Of a stretch of 64,000 bases of DNA, positions 33,171-46,690 are shown piece by piece (position 1 is the stretch's first letter; the number at the start of each line of letters is the position of its first letter). The notes below the pieces were generated by a model. That model saw only the letters and a program-made list of their open reading frames with translations, searched no databases and was not told where the DNA came from. Location: NCBI GenBank assembly GCA_031216915.1, contig CM062293.1, positions 151,226,285 through 151,290,284 of the forward strand, read 5' to 3'. Made by a program: the position numbers and the translations under genes. The DNA comes from Pictodentalium vernedei (taxonomy: Eukaryota; Mollusca; Scaphopoda; Dentaliida; Dentaliidae).

Positions 33171-36100
33171 TGACGGTGGATGATATAATGGCAAGGGTTT
33201 TTTTTACAGAAACCCTGTTTGATGTAAATGACGGTCCCATCTTCTCGTTTGTCTGACAGCCATTGTTAAGGGGAGAAGTGTGATAACTACCATGATATTC
33301 GAAAGGTTGTTCTCGGGTTTCGGGGTTAGGACAGAGAAATTTGTGGAGGGGGTAATAGCCAGAGGGCCCTGGACTCCTAGTAAGGACAAAGCCTCCCCGA
33401 GAATATTTTGCAAAGTTCACTACTCTTTAAGATTCAATCCGAGCAGTTGTAGCATGTGCTGCCCAACATTGGAGAGCATTTGTGAGGGCTCTAAGTTGTG
33501 TGAAATTGCATTGGGTCAAATCACTTCTTTTTTTTTGGGGGGGGGGGGGGGTAAACATTTAGAGGACTTGCTCCCCCCCCCCCCCCCCCCCCCCCCCCTT
33601 AATTCCATGGCTACGCTACTAAATCAAACAGCAGCAATGTCGGCAGCACCTCTATGCAGTACGCCAGCTCCCAGAGGTCGCATCTAATGAAATTCTGTAC
33701 CAACCGCCAAGGCTCCATACATTGGAACAACCATACCCATTCCAAACTGCGCATTATTACTGCGCATTATTACTATGTCGACCTCATTAAATGTCAACGA
33801 GTGGACAACATTACCAGTAAATCCATGTTAGCTGTAATTCCCATTCAGAAGTCCAAAACAACTGCTACCATTAGTGTTTCAATGAACATTATTTTCGAAG
33901 ATTTCCAAATGCGTTGGCATCCGATTCTCATGCGTGGAGGCGGGAACACTACATGATAGGCAGTGATGTTGTGGACCCTCACGATTGCAGAAGAAATCTA
34001 GAATTCAGAAATCAAAAAACGAGCGTGTAATTGGGTGGGGGTTGGGCGTTAGGTTGTGAGGGGGGGGGGGGGGGCTGACAATCATTATGAGCAGGAGTGT
34101 TCGTTTTATTTTTCACTCAAAACGTAAAATGACACTGAACACCTACCATATATAATCTAAAAAGCCTATCTTTCTGATTTTTTTGTAATACACTCTGCTC
34201 TGGGATTACTTATAAATAATTGGTACCTGGTATTGACGATTTGGCAGTATCTTTGAGTCAGTAAGGTGTGGTGAACCTACCCACCGATAAATTACGCAGA
34301 TTGCATTAGTTGAAATTATGTAGCTATATTTAGTGATTTTAGGCACACCGTCTTTGCACTGCCAGTGACAGTGTGTTAACAATGCGAATTCAGGAAACAT
34401 TGCACAACTTGTAAATATATTACGACGAAATCAGTTGGGGCTGTAAATTATTATCCATTTCTATATAATTTGGGATTGCAGTTCCCAGACATATTCGGTA
34501 TTTAGTATGTATTATTTTAGGGCGAATAAGTTTGGAAACATAATTGTGTTGATCGCCTTCGTAAATTACTCAAGAAATCAGATCCAATTTTTAGCACATT
34601 TACCTTCCAGTAAAAAAATCTATTGAGTGTCATGTACTCTGTAGTCAAAGATTATATATCATTGCAAAAAGTACATCACTAGCAATGTATGGGAACTGTT
34701 CCTTATAAAGTATCGTCGATTGTTTTACATTGTGTTTGTTAATAACACAGCCATTTGTTATTGTACTTTTAACTTTCGAGACGCTGGTGGAGTCATGTGG
34801 TCTTATTACCAAATATGGGATGTGCAGAGACCCATTCATTAGAATAGTTTTAGGGCTGGACCGTACATTCATGTAAATTGCTTATTGTTAACTCTGCTCA
34901 AGCATCTGATGATATAGTTAAAGCCATCTTATGGCTACTTTAGATGTTTAACCTAATCATGTAATTCGATCAGACAGGATTCATTAGGGTATATTTAACA
35001 CTGTGCAGCCGATTATTACGCAAAATACCGTCTGATTTTGTATCCACGGTTCAACTTGTATAATTAAAGTTTTTACCCTTTCTTAACTAAATCTGTTTCG
35101 TAATTCAGTGAAACATGTGTCTTTTTCATACTCGTTCATAAAATGGTTAAATTTCCACTACCATAGCAGTATTTATTGGGTTATTGTTGTCCAAAACAAT
35201 GTTTGGTCAGGATACTGACAGAAATAGTTCTTTCTGTCAGCATTACTGAACAAAATTCGGGAATCCTGAAAGCAGCATCTTTGGTCAACCAACGGCATGT
35301 GTTATGTTATGGAAAGGTTTTAAAGGCTGCATCACGGCTGTTCTCGCTCTCGCTGGTCTTTGATCAACAAACGCTCTTGAAAGCTAACAAACAAAAATTA
35401 CCAATACTAAAAGCAAACTAGGCCCCGATAGAAGCTCATGATTTTCCTAATGATATTCCTAACAACTTTATACATGGCTTCTGTAAAAACCAACACCAAA
35501 TATTTGGTAACAATGTGTTCTGACTCACCACTTACCACTTTCACAAAGGAATGCGTCTTGGTGTGCCCGAACGCTAGAAATGCCTTTCTCTGCTTTTTCG
35601 AAACTTCTCGAGGGGAGGAAGTCCACTAACATTAATGTTGGCAGCTCGCGGCAGAAACCTGCGTCCCCCCAAACAACCCCCCCCCCCCCGCCCCCCAGCC
35701 AAATCATAAACACGTTCAAATTGCTCTGCGACCCCTATAGGGTGTATTCAAGTCAGTAAGAGATAATCGACGGCCAGTACGATGCCATCACATTTTTTAT
35801 TCAAAATAAATTTGAATAACAAAGAAAGTGACAATATTCGGCAGAAATCTAATTTTGTTGTGACATCTGACAATACCGTCAGAATTGCCACCGTCATCAA
35901 ATTCAATGAGGGCGGGGGAGGGGATGAGTAGCTGGTGTCATAAGCCCATAAAAAATAACAGACTCCCAGTGTTCTACTTTCGATTTCAGTTTAGGATACA
36001 AAATACCATGTAACATTATGTACAGCATTCACTGAAGTTGAGGTCGCCGGATGCAAAATAATCATTGTTTTTCAGATGTGTTTCCTGGCTTGGACGACAG

Positions 36101-36225
36101 AGTCTGTAGAGTCTAATGGGTGTTTGTGTTGGGTGGGGGTTGGGCAGTCGCGTCAGATAGTTTTACGGGTGGAGGAAGAGCCTCAACATCCAAGTTCTGA
36201 ATAACGGCCACTTTAACCCGTAACG
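33171..36225. other. Intron sequence, no gene recognised
   Basis: Holds homopolymer runs (poly-G about 33537-33551, poly-C 33573-33598, poly-G about 34060-34073, C-rich 35664-35697) and no recognised family. A 135-codon open frame crosses the poly-C run as a proline stretch and is not believed. Confidence 0.4.
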
Positions 36226-37989
36226 TAGTATAGTTTTGTCAGGTGAAAGTGGCGATCGAAAAAAAAAAGTTTGGTTTTGGATCAAAAATTTTCAGTCCAA
36301 ACCGGACCAAAAAATTTCCAGGTAAAAAAAAATTGTTTTCGTCTCAAAATTGAACAAAACACATAAAAAACAAAAACAGAAATTTCCGGATTGTGGTCGA
36401 AAATGTCTAAGTCCGAACCGGAGTGGTAGATCTTCAGCCATCAGAAGCCAAGTGACATAAAACCCTATTCCCATGGGGTGGGGTATGGTTTAAAGAGGCC
36501 GTGAATGTTGCCATTTCAATTACGGCAACCTAAAACGAGTTAAGAACGCCGAGTATTCTCATGCCAAAAAGAGGGTGTACGGACCGTTGACTTGCCGAGA
36601 GTGTACTTTTGGCGACCGCCCAAAGCAAAACGCAACAAAATTGTGCTTCCAGACTATGGGGAATCTTTTAACATATATTCGGGCTACACATTCTCAATCA
36701 CCGCTGCTTTTAACCCACTCCGGTAGTACAGTATAATTAGGTCAAAGTACCAGTCTGAAGACCGATTTTTCGTTTTTTGGTGCAGTGTGAAAAAAAAAAA
36801 AAAAAATTTCGTCTCAAAATTGAACAAAACGCATAAAAAACTGAAAATTTTTTTTTAGAATTTTTGGCCGCCATTTTGGATTAACGAAAAATCGAAACAA
36901 AATTCTTTCTATTTTTTTATATAAAGCGGTATTACTGCCTTCAATATGGATCCCTTTTAGATGGCTCATTATATTTAAATCTCGATATTTCACTCCAAAA
37001 TGGCCGATTTTCGGGATAACTTTCTGTTTTGTGAAAAATTTTGGCAGAAAACACAAAAAATAGAAAAAAATACCGATTATATTTGATTTAGACAAGAGTA
37101 ATTCTGAGAAGACTGTCGAAAAATTAAGTAGATAGCTTTTTTCCTTCATGAGATATTGGCCTACGAAGCTTTGGGCATTTTTGGGCGTTTTTGCCCAGCA
37201 AGTAACATTTTCCCTCAAATACTGATGGTTTTATTTATTAGAACTCATGGCCGTCATTGATCGTGCAAAGTTTAAAAAAAATAGAGAAGTGTATTACAGT
37301 CATTCCTGTGAAAAGTTCAAGTCAAACGCCCCTTCCAGTCCAAAGATATCGGCTCCCGCATATTTGGGCGTTTTTGGCTGAAAAAACATTTTCCGCAATA
37401 TGCAGATACCTTTATTTATGAGAACTAATGAATCTAGACATAGTAAAGTAAAAAAAAAAAACACAAGAAAATTTTTTTCAATTTTTGGTCACAGTGTCGC
37501 GAAGCCATGTTTGACTGCTAGGAGAAGCCAAACTAAGAAAAACTCCAATTCCAAAAGACGACAACTGTTCTTGTACACTGTGAATTCAACATCTCTAACC
37601 TTAGAAGCTTTCAAATCATCCCCGTTGTTGAGTACTGTGACGGCAAAGTAGCCCGATCGTAACAAAAATTTCTGACTTTTGGTTGAAAATTTCTAAGTCT
37701 GAAGCGGACCGAACATTTTCAGTGTAAAAAAAAAAAAAAAATTTGTCTCAAAATTGAACGAAACGCATAAAAAACAAAAATATTTTTTTCGATTTTTTGA
37801 CCGCCATTTTGGATTAACGAAAAATCGAAACGAAATTCTTTCGATTTTTCTTATAAAGCGGTCTTACTGCCTTCAATTTGGATCCCTTTTAGAGGGCTCA
37901 TTATATTTAAATCTCGATATTTCAATCCAAAATGGCCGATTTTCGAGATAACTTTCCGTTTTGTGAAAAATTTTGGCAGAAAACATAAA

Positions 37990-40289
37990 CAAGAGGCCCC
38001 AAGGGGCCTGAGGGCGATCACCTGACATGGTAGCCTAAATATCAACCCAGAGAATTGATTTCAACAAGTTGCATTTGCTCCTTCTAAGAAAAACTTATAC
38101 CAATTATCCAAAGATTCTGACCAGTGGATCTAAAAAAAAAGAAGATTTTTAAAGAATATTCCTCATATTGAACTAAGTTATAATTCGGGCCCATATATGA
38201 ACCCAGGGACTTGGCTTTAACAAACTTGAATCTCACCCCCCTAAGGATGCTGCACACCAAATATCAAAACAATCCGACTGCTGGATCAGAAGAAGAAGAT
38301 TTTTAAAGAAAATTCCTCATTTTGAACTAAGTTACAATTCAAGCTCCCACAGTGAGTCCAAATACGGACCTAAGGACATGGCTTTAACCAACTTGAATCT
38401 CACCCCCCTAAGGATGCTGCACATCAAATATCAAAACATTCCAACTGCTGGGTCTGAAGAAGATTTTTAAAGAAAATTCCTCATTTTGAAATAAGTTATA
38501 ATTCGGGCTACCACAGTGAGTCCAAATATGAACCCAGAGACTTGGCTTGAACAAACTTGAATCTCACCCCCCTAAGCATGGTGCATACCCAATATCAAAA
38601 GATTCAGCCTGCTGAATCTTGAGAAGAAGATTTTCAAAGAAATTTGCCTGAAATGCACGAAGTTCGAATTCGAGCTTCTATAGTGAGCCCAAATATGAAT
38701 CCAGGGGGCCGATTTGAACAAACTTGAATCAGATCCACCCCACAATGTTGCATACCAAATATCAAAAGATTCTGCCTGCTGGATCTGGAGAAGAAGATTT
38801 TTGAAGAAATTTGCCTGAAATGCACTAAGTTCAAATTCGGGCTTCTATAGTGAGCCCAAATATGAATCCAGGGGGTCGATTTGAACAAACTTGAATTGGA
38901 TCCACCCCACAATGTTGCATACCAAATATCAAAAGATTCTGCCTGCTGGATCAGGAGAAGAAGATTTTTTAAGAAATTTGCCTGAAATGCACTGAGTTCG
39001 AATTCGAATGATACCAAATATCAAAAGATTCTGCCTGCTGGATATGAAGAAGAAGATTTTTGAAGAAATTTGCCTGAAATACACTAAGTTCGAATTCGAG
39101 CTTCTATACTGAGCCCAAATATAAACCCAGGGGGTCGATTTGAACAAATTTGAATCAGATCCACCCCACAATGTTGCATACCAAATATCAAAAGACTCTG
39201 CCTGCTGGATCTGGAGAAGAAGATTTTTTAAGAAATTTGCCGGAAATGCACTAAGTTCGAATTCGGGCTTCTATAGTGAGCCCAAATATGAATCCAGGGA
39301 GCCGATTTGAACAAACTTGAATCAGATCCACCCCACAATGTTGCATACCAAATATCAAAAGATTCTGCCTGCTGGATCTGGAGAAGAAGATTTTTGAAGA
39401 AATTTGCCTGAAATGCACTAAGTTCGAAATCGGGCTCCTATACTGAGCCCAAATATGAACCCAGGGGGCCGATTTGAACACACTTGAATCAGATCCACCC
39501 TACAATGTTGCATACCAAATATCAAAAGATTCTGTCTGCTGGATCTGGAGAAGAAGATTTTTTAATCTTTTTCCCACTGCCTACAGTGTTAAAAAGTGCT
39601 GACTCAGCAATTTTTCATAGTCCTGGAAAAAGTACCTTGTGATCAAACCGATAGGGATTTTTTTTAACCATTCTATTCTACTGGATAAAAGTAAGCTTTA
39701 TACAAAATAAGAATTCTCTGTGCCGTGTAGTTTTGGAGATATGGCAGTGTTAAGGTTTTTCCTATTTTTAGCTCCCGAGGTTCCCACGGGGCAATGAGAA
39801 AATTTTTTTTGGCATCAGTCAACTACTTATGACCCATTAACATCTCATATCAAATTTGGTTCAAATCGACCTCATGGTTCTGAAAATAGAAATTTTAGGT
39901 GTGGCCAAAATTTTTACCCCTCCCATAATGAAGGCAAATAATGCCCGACAAACTTCTCTTGAACAAAGTTGATTCTAAACCTCAAAAGGACTCTGTATAC
40001 CACATATCAAGTCTCTGCTACTGGTGGTTCATTAGAAGAAGATTTTCAAAAAATTTGGCCATTTTTTCCCCACACCTCTGCTCAATATGAGCCGAAACCT
40101 ATTTTGGAAAAAAATCAAAATGCACCTATATAACCACTACTTACATGAAATTTAATTAAAATGTGGCCAGTGGTTTAGGAGAAAGAGGCTCAAACACCAC
40201 CTTCACGCAGGACGACGGATGACAGACGATGGACGACGGACGAAGAGTGATAAGAAAAGCTCACCCTGACTTTCAGTCAGGCGAGCTAA
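37990..40289 (+). mobile_element. Helentron/HINE-like element inside the 0.9-kb array
   Basis: Starts CAAGAGGCCCCAAGGGGCCT and ends with hairpin around CTGACTTTCAGTCAG then GCGAGCTAA. About eleven tandem units, then the unique 3' part with tgctgactcagcaatttttc and ggacgacggatgac. Almost the same sequence as 56167-58380, so the two are recent relatives. Confidence 0.7.
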
Positions 40290-41450
40290 AAAGTCAAGAG
40301 AATTTTTAAACTAGAGATGTTGTATACCAAATATGAAAGAATTCTGCCGGGTGGATCTGAAGAAGAAGATTTTTAAAGAATAATCCTCATATTGCACTAA
40401 GTTAAAATTCACGCTCCCATAGCCAGGGAGCCCAAAAATCAATCCAGGGACTCGATTTGAACAAACGTGCTTCTGACCCCCCCCCCTAGAGATGTTGTAT
40501 ACCAAATATGACCCCCCTAGAGATGTTGTATACCAAATATGAAAGAATTCTGCCCGTTGGATCTGAAGAAGAAGAAGAAGATTTTTAAAGAATAATCCTC
40601 ATATTGCACGAAGTTAAAATTTGGGCTCCCATAGAGAGCCCAAAATATCAACCCAGGGACTCAATTTGAACAAACTTGAATCTGACCTCCCTAGAGATGT
40701 TGTATACCAAATATGGAAGAATTCTGACTGGTGGATATGAAGAAGAAGATTTTTAAAGAATAATCGTCATATTGCACTTAATTCAAATTTGAACCCAGGG
40801 ACTCGATTTGAACAATCTTGAATCTGAGCCCCCTAGAGATGTTGTATACCAAATATGAAAGAATTTTAGCTGGTGGATTTGAAGAAGAAGATTTTTAAAG
40901 AATAATCCTCCCATAGGGAGCCCAAATATGAACCCAGGGACTCGATTTGAACAAACTTGAATCTGACCCCCTAGAGATGTTGTATACCAAATATGAAAAG
41001 ATTCTGACCAGTGGATCCGAAGAAGAAGATTTTTAAAGAATAATCCTCATATTGCACTAAGTTAAAATTCGGGCTCCCATAGGGAGCCCAAATATTAACC
41101 TAAGGACTCGATTTGAACAAATCTGAATCTGACCCCCCTAGAAATGTTGTATACCAAATATAAAAGAATTCGGCCCAGTGGATCTGAAGAAGAAGATTTT
41201 TTTTAATTTTGGAAACAAATTTAGGATGCTATCAGAGTTATGCCCCCTGTGGTGCCCCCTGTGGGCGTGGCAACTTTGTTTGAACAAATTTGAATTGACA
41301 TATGATAGGGAACATGCACAGCAAATTTTGTTGAATTTGGTGCAGTAGTTCGTGAGAAGAAGTCAATAATGTAAAGTTAACGCCGGACGGACGACGACGG
41401 ACAGAAAGTGATTAGTAAAGCTCCCCTTGAGCTTCGCTCAGGTGAGCTAA
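40290..41450 (+). mobile_element. Second, 5'-truncated Helentron-like element
   Basis: Six or so units with ctagagatgttgtataccaa, then a different unique 3' part (gtgccccctgtgggcgtggc) and hairpin CTTGAGCttcGCTCAGGTGAGCTAA. It follows the first element directly with only a few bases between. Its subfamily matches 52872-55046 rather than its neighbour. Confidence 0.65.
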
Positions 41451-42497
41451 AAATGGAAAAAAATACCGATTATGTTTGTTTTAGACAAGAGTAATTCTGA
41501 CAAGTCTGTCGAGAAATTAAGTCGATAGCATTTTTCCTTCATGAGATATTGGCCTATGAATGTTTGGGCGTTTTTGCCCAACAAGAAACATTTTTCCCCA
41601 AATACTGATGGTTTTATTTATTAGGACTCATGGCCGTCATTGATAGTTTTCATTTATGAGAACTAATGAACCTAGACATAATAAAGTAAAAAAAACACAA
41701 GAAATTTTTTTCCAATTTTTGGTCACATTGTCCCGAAGCCATGTTTGACTGCTAGCAGAAGCCAAACAAAGAAAAACTCTAAATCCAAAAGACGATAACT
41801 GTTCATGTACACTGTGAATTCAACATTTCTAACCTTAGAAGCTTTCAAATCATCCCCATTGTTGAGTACTGTGACAGCAAAGTAGCCCGGTCGTAATAAA
41901 AAATTCCGACTTTTGGTCGAAAAGTCCAAACCGAAAATTTGTCTGGTGCAAAAAAAAATTATTTTTCGGCTCCAAATGGCTTGAAACGCATAAATAACCG
42001 AAAATAAAAATTCGATTTTTCGGCTGCCATTTTGGATTGTCGAAAATTCGAATCGAAATTTTTTCGATGGTTTTTACAATTCGGTGACACAGTCTTCATT
42101 TCTAAGCCATTTTAGATGGTTCAGCATATCCCTGCCCCGAGATTGAGTTCAAAAATGGTCAAATTTTGAATTGTTTTTTCGTTACGAAAAACGTTTTGGC
42201 AGAAAGGTGTTAACTAGATACATTTTTGTACCATATGCTGATAGAGGGGTGTATTGCTGACATGTCTGAGAAAATTTCAAGTCAATCGCCCTTTCCAGTC
42301 CAAAGGTATGAACTGCCGAATATTTTTGTGTTTTTTGGCATAAAGGGTTAACTAAAACATTTTCAAAAAGATGGGAATATGACGATTAGTTACAACTTAT
42401 GACCCTTTATGAGTACAGAAACTTTTAAAAAAATCGTTAAGAGCGTTTTCGAGAAATAGTGAAAATAAAAAGTGTGGAATAATAATAATAATAATAA

Positions 42498-44095
42498 CTA
42501 GACTTTATGATTCTGGAGAATCATGGCTTTTCCCGATGAGATTGCATGATTTGTCATAACCCCACAGTGTATGCTGAATTGCTTTTGACTGTCTCACTGA
42601 AGTTCCTTCATTGATGTCATGAAAAAGGTGAGTACAGAAGTCTCAAATGACTCAGTTTGATAAAAAAAATTGCTTAGGTAAAAACCATCATTAACGGTGG
42701 AGAGGGTTAATATCAATATCATCGTCCAACAAGTTAATGACCGACAAAAGGAGTTATATTTGTTTGACACATACCCACTGAGTGCTGTATCTATTTGAAA
42801 ATGGTCCGTTTTATCTCAAATGTATCCAAAATATTGATGTCTGGCAGCTTGTTAAGGGTTAACAAGTGCTAACAGGAATATTTATTCATGCAACTTGTAA
42901 TTTCACACCAAAAACTGTGAATGGCCATTTTTACTTAAAAATCTACGAGATGTTTTCAGAGAAATCCAGGGAGAACATGAATTTTAAGCTGTTGATGGAT
43001 ATAATTGTTTATCTAGCCCAAAACGGGTTAAGGGTTGTTTTTTTAAATACGCTTATTACTTATAAAAATAATTCTCAGTGAATTCTACTTCCACTTATGT
43101 TGATTTCTCCTCTTAACTTTGGGTCCTGTGGGTATGCAAGCACAGCCCACTTTTTCAACATTTTGATGTTTGAGAACCAGCATAGGGTTAACAAATGCTT
43201 ACTGGAATATTTTGTACATGCAACTTGTAATTCACACTAAGATCTGAGAATGGCCAATTTTTCTTGAAAATCTACGTGATGTTTTTAGAGAAATCCTCGG
43301 ATAACATGAATTTTTAACCTTTTGAGGGGTATCACCCTGTAACCAGCTCTAAACGGGTTAATGCTTGGTTTTATGAATACCTTCATTACTTACAAAAATG
43401 ATCCTCAGTGAATCCCACTTCCAATGAAGATGGTTATGTTCATCTCGCAGGTACACACTGGGTATAATGGGTGGTCAAGTACAGCCCATTTTCTCAAAAT
43501 TTGCTTTCTCTGGAGGGTTAACAAATGCTTACCGGAATCTTTTGTTCATGCAACTTGTAATGTCACTCCAAGACCTGCAAATGGTCAATTTCTCTTGAAT
43601 ACTTACTAGATTCTTTGGAGAAATCCGCAGAAAATGGGAATTTTAAGCTTTTAAGGGGTACATCTCCTTAACCGGGCGAAAATGGGTTAAGACCTCAATT
43701 TTTGATTACCCTTACTACTTACTAAAAATTTTCCCTATCAGCTTTGCGTCTGGTAAAAGAAGTTATGTTTCTCTGCAGCATTCCCATTTGATGTTGTTGG
43801 TGTCCAAAAACAGACTATTTTTTTCGAAATTTTGACATTTAGCAGCCCATGGAGGGTTAACAAATGCTTATCTGAATATTTTATCCATGCAACTGGTAAT
43901 GTGATTCTAAGACCTATCAACGGCCATTTTCTCTTGAAACCCTACGAGATGTTTGTAAAGAAATTCAGAAATTTCGTGAAAATCAGTTGGAAAATGGCTT
44001 CTGAATCGTACGGACAAAATGTGTGGGAAAAAAAAAAAAAAAAAAAAAAAAATCCGTAGAAAAACGATAGTCTTTTCCAGAAGGAAAAGCCTAAT
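42498..44095 (+). mobile_element. Helentron/HINE-like element with four ~330-bp units
   Basis: Starts ctagactttATGATTCTggAGAATCAT (5' hairpin). Four tandem units begin near 42857, 43187, 43517 and 43855 (ggttaacaaatgcttactgg, catgcaacttgtaat, ctacgagatgttt, aaacgggtta). It ends with CTTTTCCagaaGGAAAAG (44072-44089) then CCTAA. The terminal ~48 bp are repeated once more to 44146. A-run at about 44028-44051. Confidence 0.6.
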
Positions 44096-44146
44096 AATAA
44101 TCCATAGAAAAACAATAGTCTTTTCCAGAGGGAAAAGCTTAATGAA

Positions 44147-44939
44147 AAAAAAAAAATAAATAATCATTGCAATAACAAATAGATTTTCCCTTTAGGAAAA
44201 TCCAAATAATTTGTTTGGGATTAAAGTCGATAATACTAAAAAAATTGCTCCTCAAAGTTTATTATACTATCTTTTTTGACTCAGTATACATTCCATATTG
44301 TTATTGCATATTTGGGTGAGTTGTTTCTTTGTAATCTTGGAGTACCTCTTGGACCTCGAACTGTGTGATATGTACCACTAACAAAATTAGAATCAAAATA
44401 GTCTACGAGACTTATTAAACTCTCAGGTTTTGCAGTTTTTAAATACTGCATTCCTTAATGGATTCATCACGTTTGTTTAAATTTGCAAATCCTTCACGCT
44501 GGATCTTCTTTCATGTACTCTTGAGTTAAATGATAAAAGTAGCCTTTTATCACGACATGATTACCAAACATTGTTTTTACTGCATTGTGTATGACAATCT
44601 CAAAGTCACAGAAAACAGAAAATGGGTCTGGTATTAAATTATAGTCATTACACACATTAAGAATAGATGTGAAAAGTTCCTCATAAGTAGACTGATGTTT
44701 ATCAGGTAAATGAAAGTGTCAATGACACTGTAGCTTAACTTGTCTGTGCGTTGTGTTTGATGAAAAGGTTAATGTTCAATGTTTATGAAAGGATTATGAA
44801 ATAAGACAAGAATTGTGATAATTGGGAATACAGTAATTTCTGTTCCCTGTATGCTATGTTTTCAATAAAAATAATATGAGATGTAGACTGTACTAAAGAA
44901 TTGAGGGGTGGGTTAATGTGGCCCTCACAGTTCATGTAT
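44147..44939. other. Intron sequence, nothing recognised
   Basis: AT-rich, no repeat or gene recognised. Confidence 0.4.
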
Positions 44940-46155
44940 GTGGCCCTCACAGTTAATGTATGTCAACGAAAGTTACCAAGTTACAGTGAAATTATTCCAA
45001 AACGAGTCATCCTTTCAAGTTACAATGAAATCTCTTCATAAATATGGCCTGTAGACTGTGCTACAGATTTTTGGGCTTCGGGCCTGTGTAGCCATCATGG
45101 TTGACTGATCACAACCAAAAGGGGACGTCCTCATCTGGACATTATACTGAGTCATCCTACCAAGTTACAATGAACTCCCCTCATAAATATAACCTGTAGT
45201 CTGTGCTAAAGTTTTTCGGGTTTTGGACTCGGGAAGTCGTCACGGTTGAATGGTCGCAACCAAAAGGGGACGTTCTCATCTTGGCCTTATCTGGAGTCAT
45301 CCTATCAAGTTACAGTGAAATCCCTCCATAAATACAACCTGTAGACTGTGCTAGGTTTTGGACTCAGGGCGCCATCACGGTTGAATGATCACGACCAAAT
45401 GGGGACGTTCTCAGCTACACATTATCTGGAGTCATCCTACCAAGTTACAATGAAATCCTTCATAAATATGACCTGTAGACTGTGCTAAAGCTTTTCGGGC
45501 TTTGTGCCCCTGTAGCCATCACAGTTGACCAATCGCGACCAAAAGGGGCCATTCTCATCTAGACATTATATGGAGTCAACCTACCAAATTACAATGAAAT
45601 CCCTCCATAAATTCAACCTGTAGGCTGTGCTAAACGTTTTTGGTTTTTGGGCTTGGGCAGTCGTCATGGTTGACAGATTGCGACCAAATGGGGAAGTTCT
45701 CATCTAGACATCATTGGAGTCATCCTACCAAGTTACAATGAAATCCCTCCATATTAAATATGACCTGTAAACTGTGCTAAAAGTTTTTGGGTTTCGGGCT
45801 TCGGCAGCCATCACGGTTGACAGATCAGGACCAAAAAAGGATGTTCTCATCTAGATATTATACAGAGGCATCCTACCAAGTTACAATGAAATCCCTTCAT
45901 AAATACGACCTGTAGACTGTGCTAATGGTTTTCAGGTTTTGGGCTCGGGCAGCCAGGACAGTTGACTGATCGCGACCAAAAGGGGACGTTCTCATCTAGA
46001 CATGACTTCAAACCTGCATATGAAATCTCATGACAATCGGACAAAAACTACGGGGTGTAGCCTGTGCTAAAGGAAAATGTGAACAGACTCACAGACCAAG
46101 AGACTTCCGCATGTGTGATGGCAATAGCTTATCCTGACTTTGTCAAGTTAAGCTA
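44940..46155 (+). mobile_element. Helentron/HINE-like element with seven ~145-bp units
   Basis: Units start at gagtcatcctaccaagttac near 45005, 45149, 45292, 45431, 45572, 45717 and 45865, each with cctgtagactgtgctaaa and ccaaaaggggacgttctcat. A unique 3' part leads to hairpin AGCTTATCCTGACtttGTCAAGTTAAGCT then AA at 46155. The 5' end is not clear. No coding sequence. Confidence 0.65.
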
Positions 46156-46384
46156 AAAACCATACACACATATACAAAAAACACCAATTACAGCTGCTCT
46201 TATAATAAATGACTGATATGACTGAACTGCTTAGGAGCAGTGCCACATGTCCCTTCCATGTACCACATCTGTGTGATTATTTAATTTCAAGTCCGTTTAA
46301 TTTTATAGCCTCCCATTTTAATAAATTTTATTAATATTGAACCTACTTTTTTAACAGGACTAGCTGACAATTCTGTGACCCATG

Positions 46385-46690
46385 TAACAATTTGGGGGTG
46401 GGGCAGCTTTCAAAGAACATTGGGCGGCACATATCCTAGGTGCAAATTCCATTGGGAGGAAGTTTTCCTAGCTGACATTTGGACTGGGGGCAATTATGCC
46501 AGGTGACAATTTCAGTGGGGGGGGGGGGGGGGGGGGGGGTGGGGGGGGAGGGGGGGGCAGTTGTCCAACTGGCTATTATTTGACTGGAGGGCCCTTATCC
46601 TAGGTGACAATTTCATGGCGGCAGTTGTCCAACTGGCTATTATTGGTTATTGGACTGGGGCACTTGTCCTGGGGGGCACTTGTAATACAC
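46385..46690. repeat. G-rich minisatellite, inverse of 23120-23320
   Basis: Repeats of ggcagttgtccaactggcta and tcctaggtgacaatttcat with a long, nearly pure G run at 46516-46557. Opposite strand relative to the C-rich copy at 23120. Confidence 0.6.

Larger units (their letters stand above)
36226..42480. repeat. ~0.9-kb tandem array (X and Y blocks), interrupted by a Helentron-like insertion
   Basis: Y blocks carry cgtctcaaaattgaacaaaa, ccgccattttggattaacga and taccgattat...tttagacaagagtaattctga; X blocks carry the 32560 motif set. Order: Y 36226-36440, Y 36770-37260, X 37282-37690, Y 37700-37989, insertion 37990-41450, Y continued 41451-41640, X 41640-41940, diverged Y 41940-42200, X-like 42210-42350. 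Short frames shared between copies shift with A-run length, so no protein is claimed. Confidence 0.65.

Noticed and set aside
33280-33687. 135-codon open frame on the plus strand
   Set aside because: Crosses a long poly-C run read as proline and shows no recognisable domain.
32649-37651. Similar open frames in two X blocks (about 32790-33014 and 37400-37651)
   Set aside because: They follow from DNA homology of the tandem units; A-run length changes shift the frame, and the third unit is open on the other strand.
44940-46010. Regular ~145-bp repeats considered as a CRISPR-like or RNA gene array
   Set aside because: Units are contiguous without unique spacers, and the array ends with the Helentron-like hairpin.
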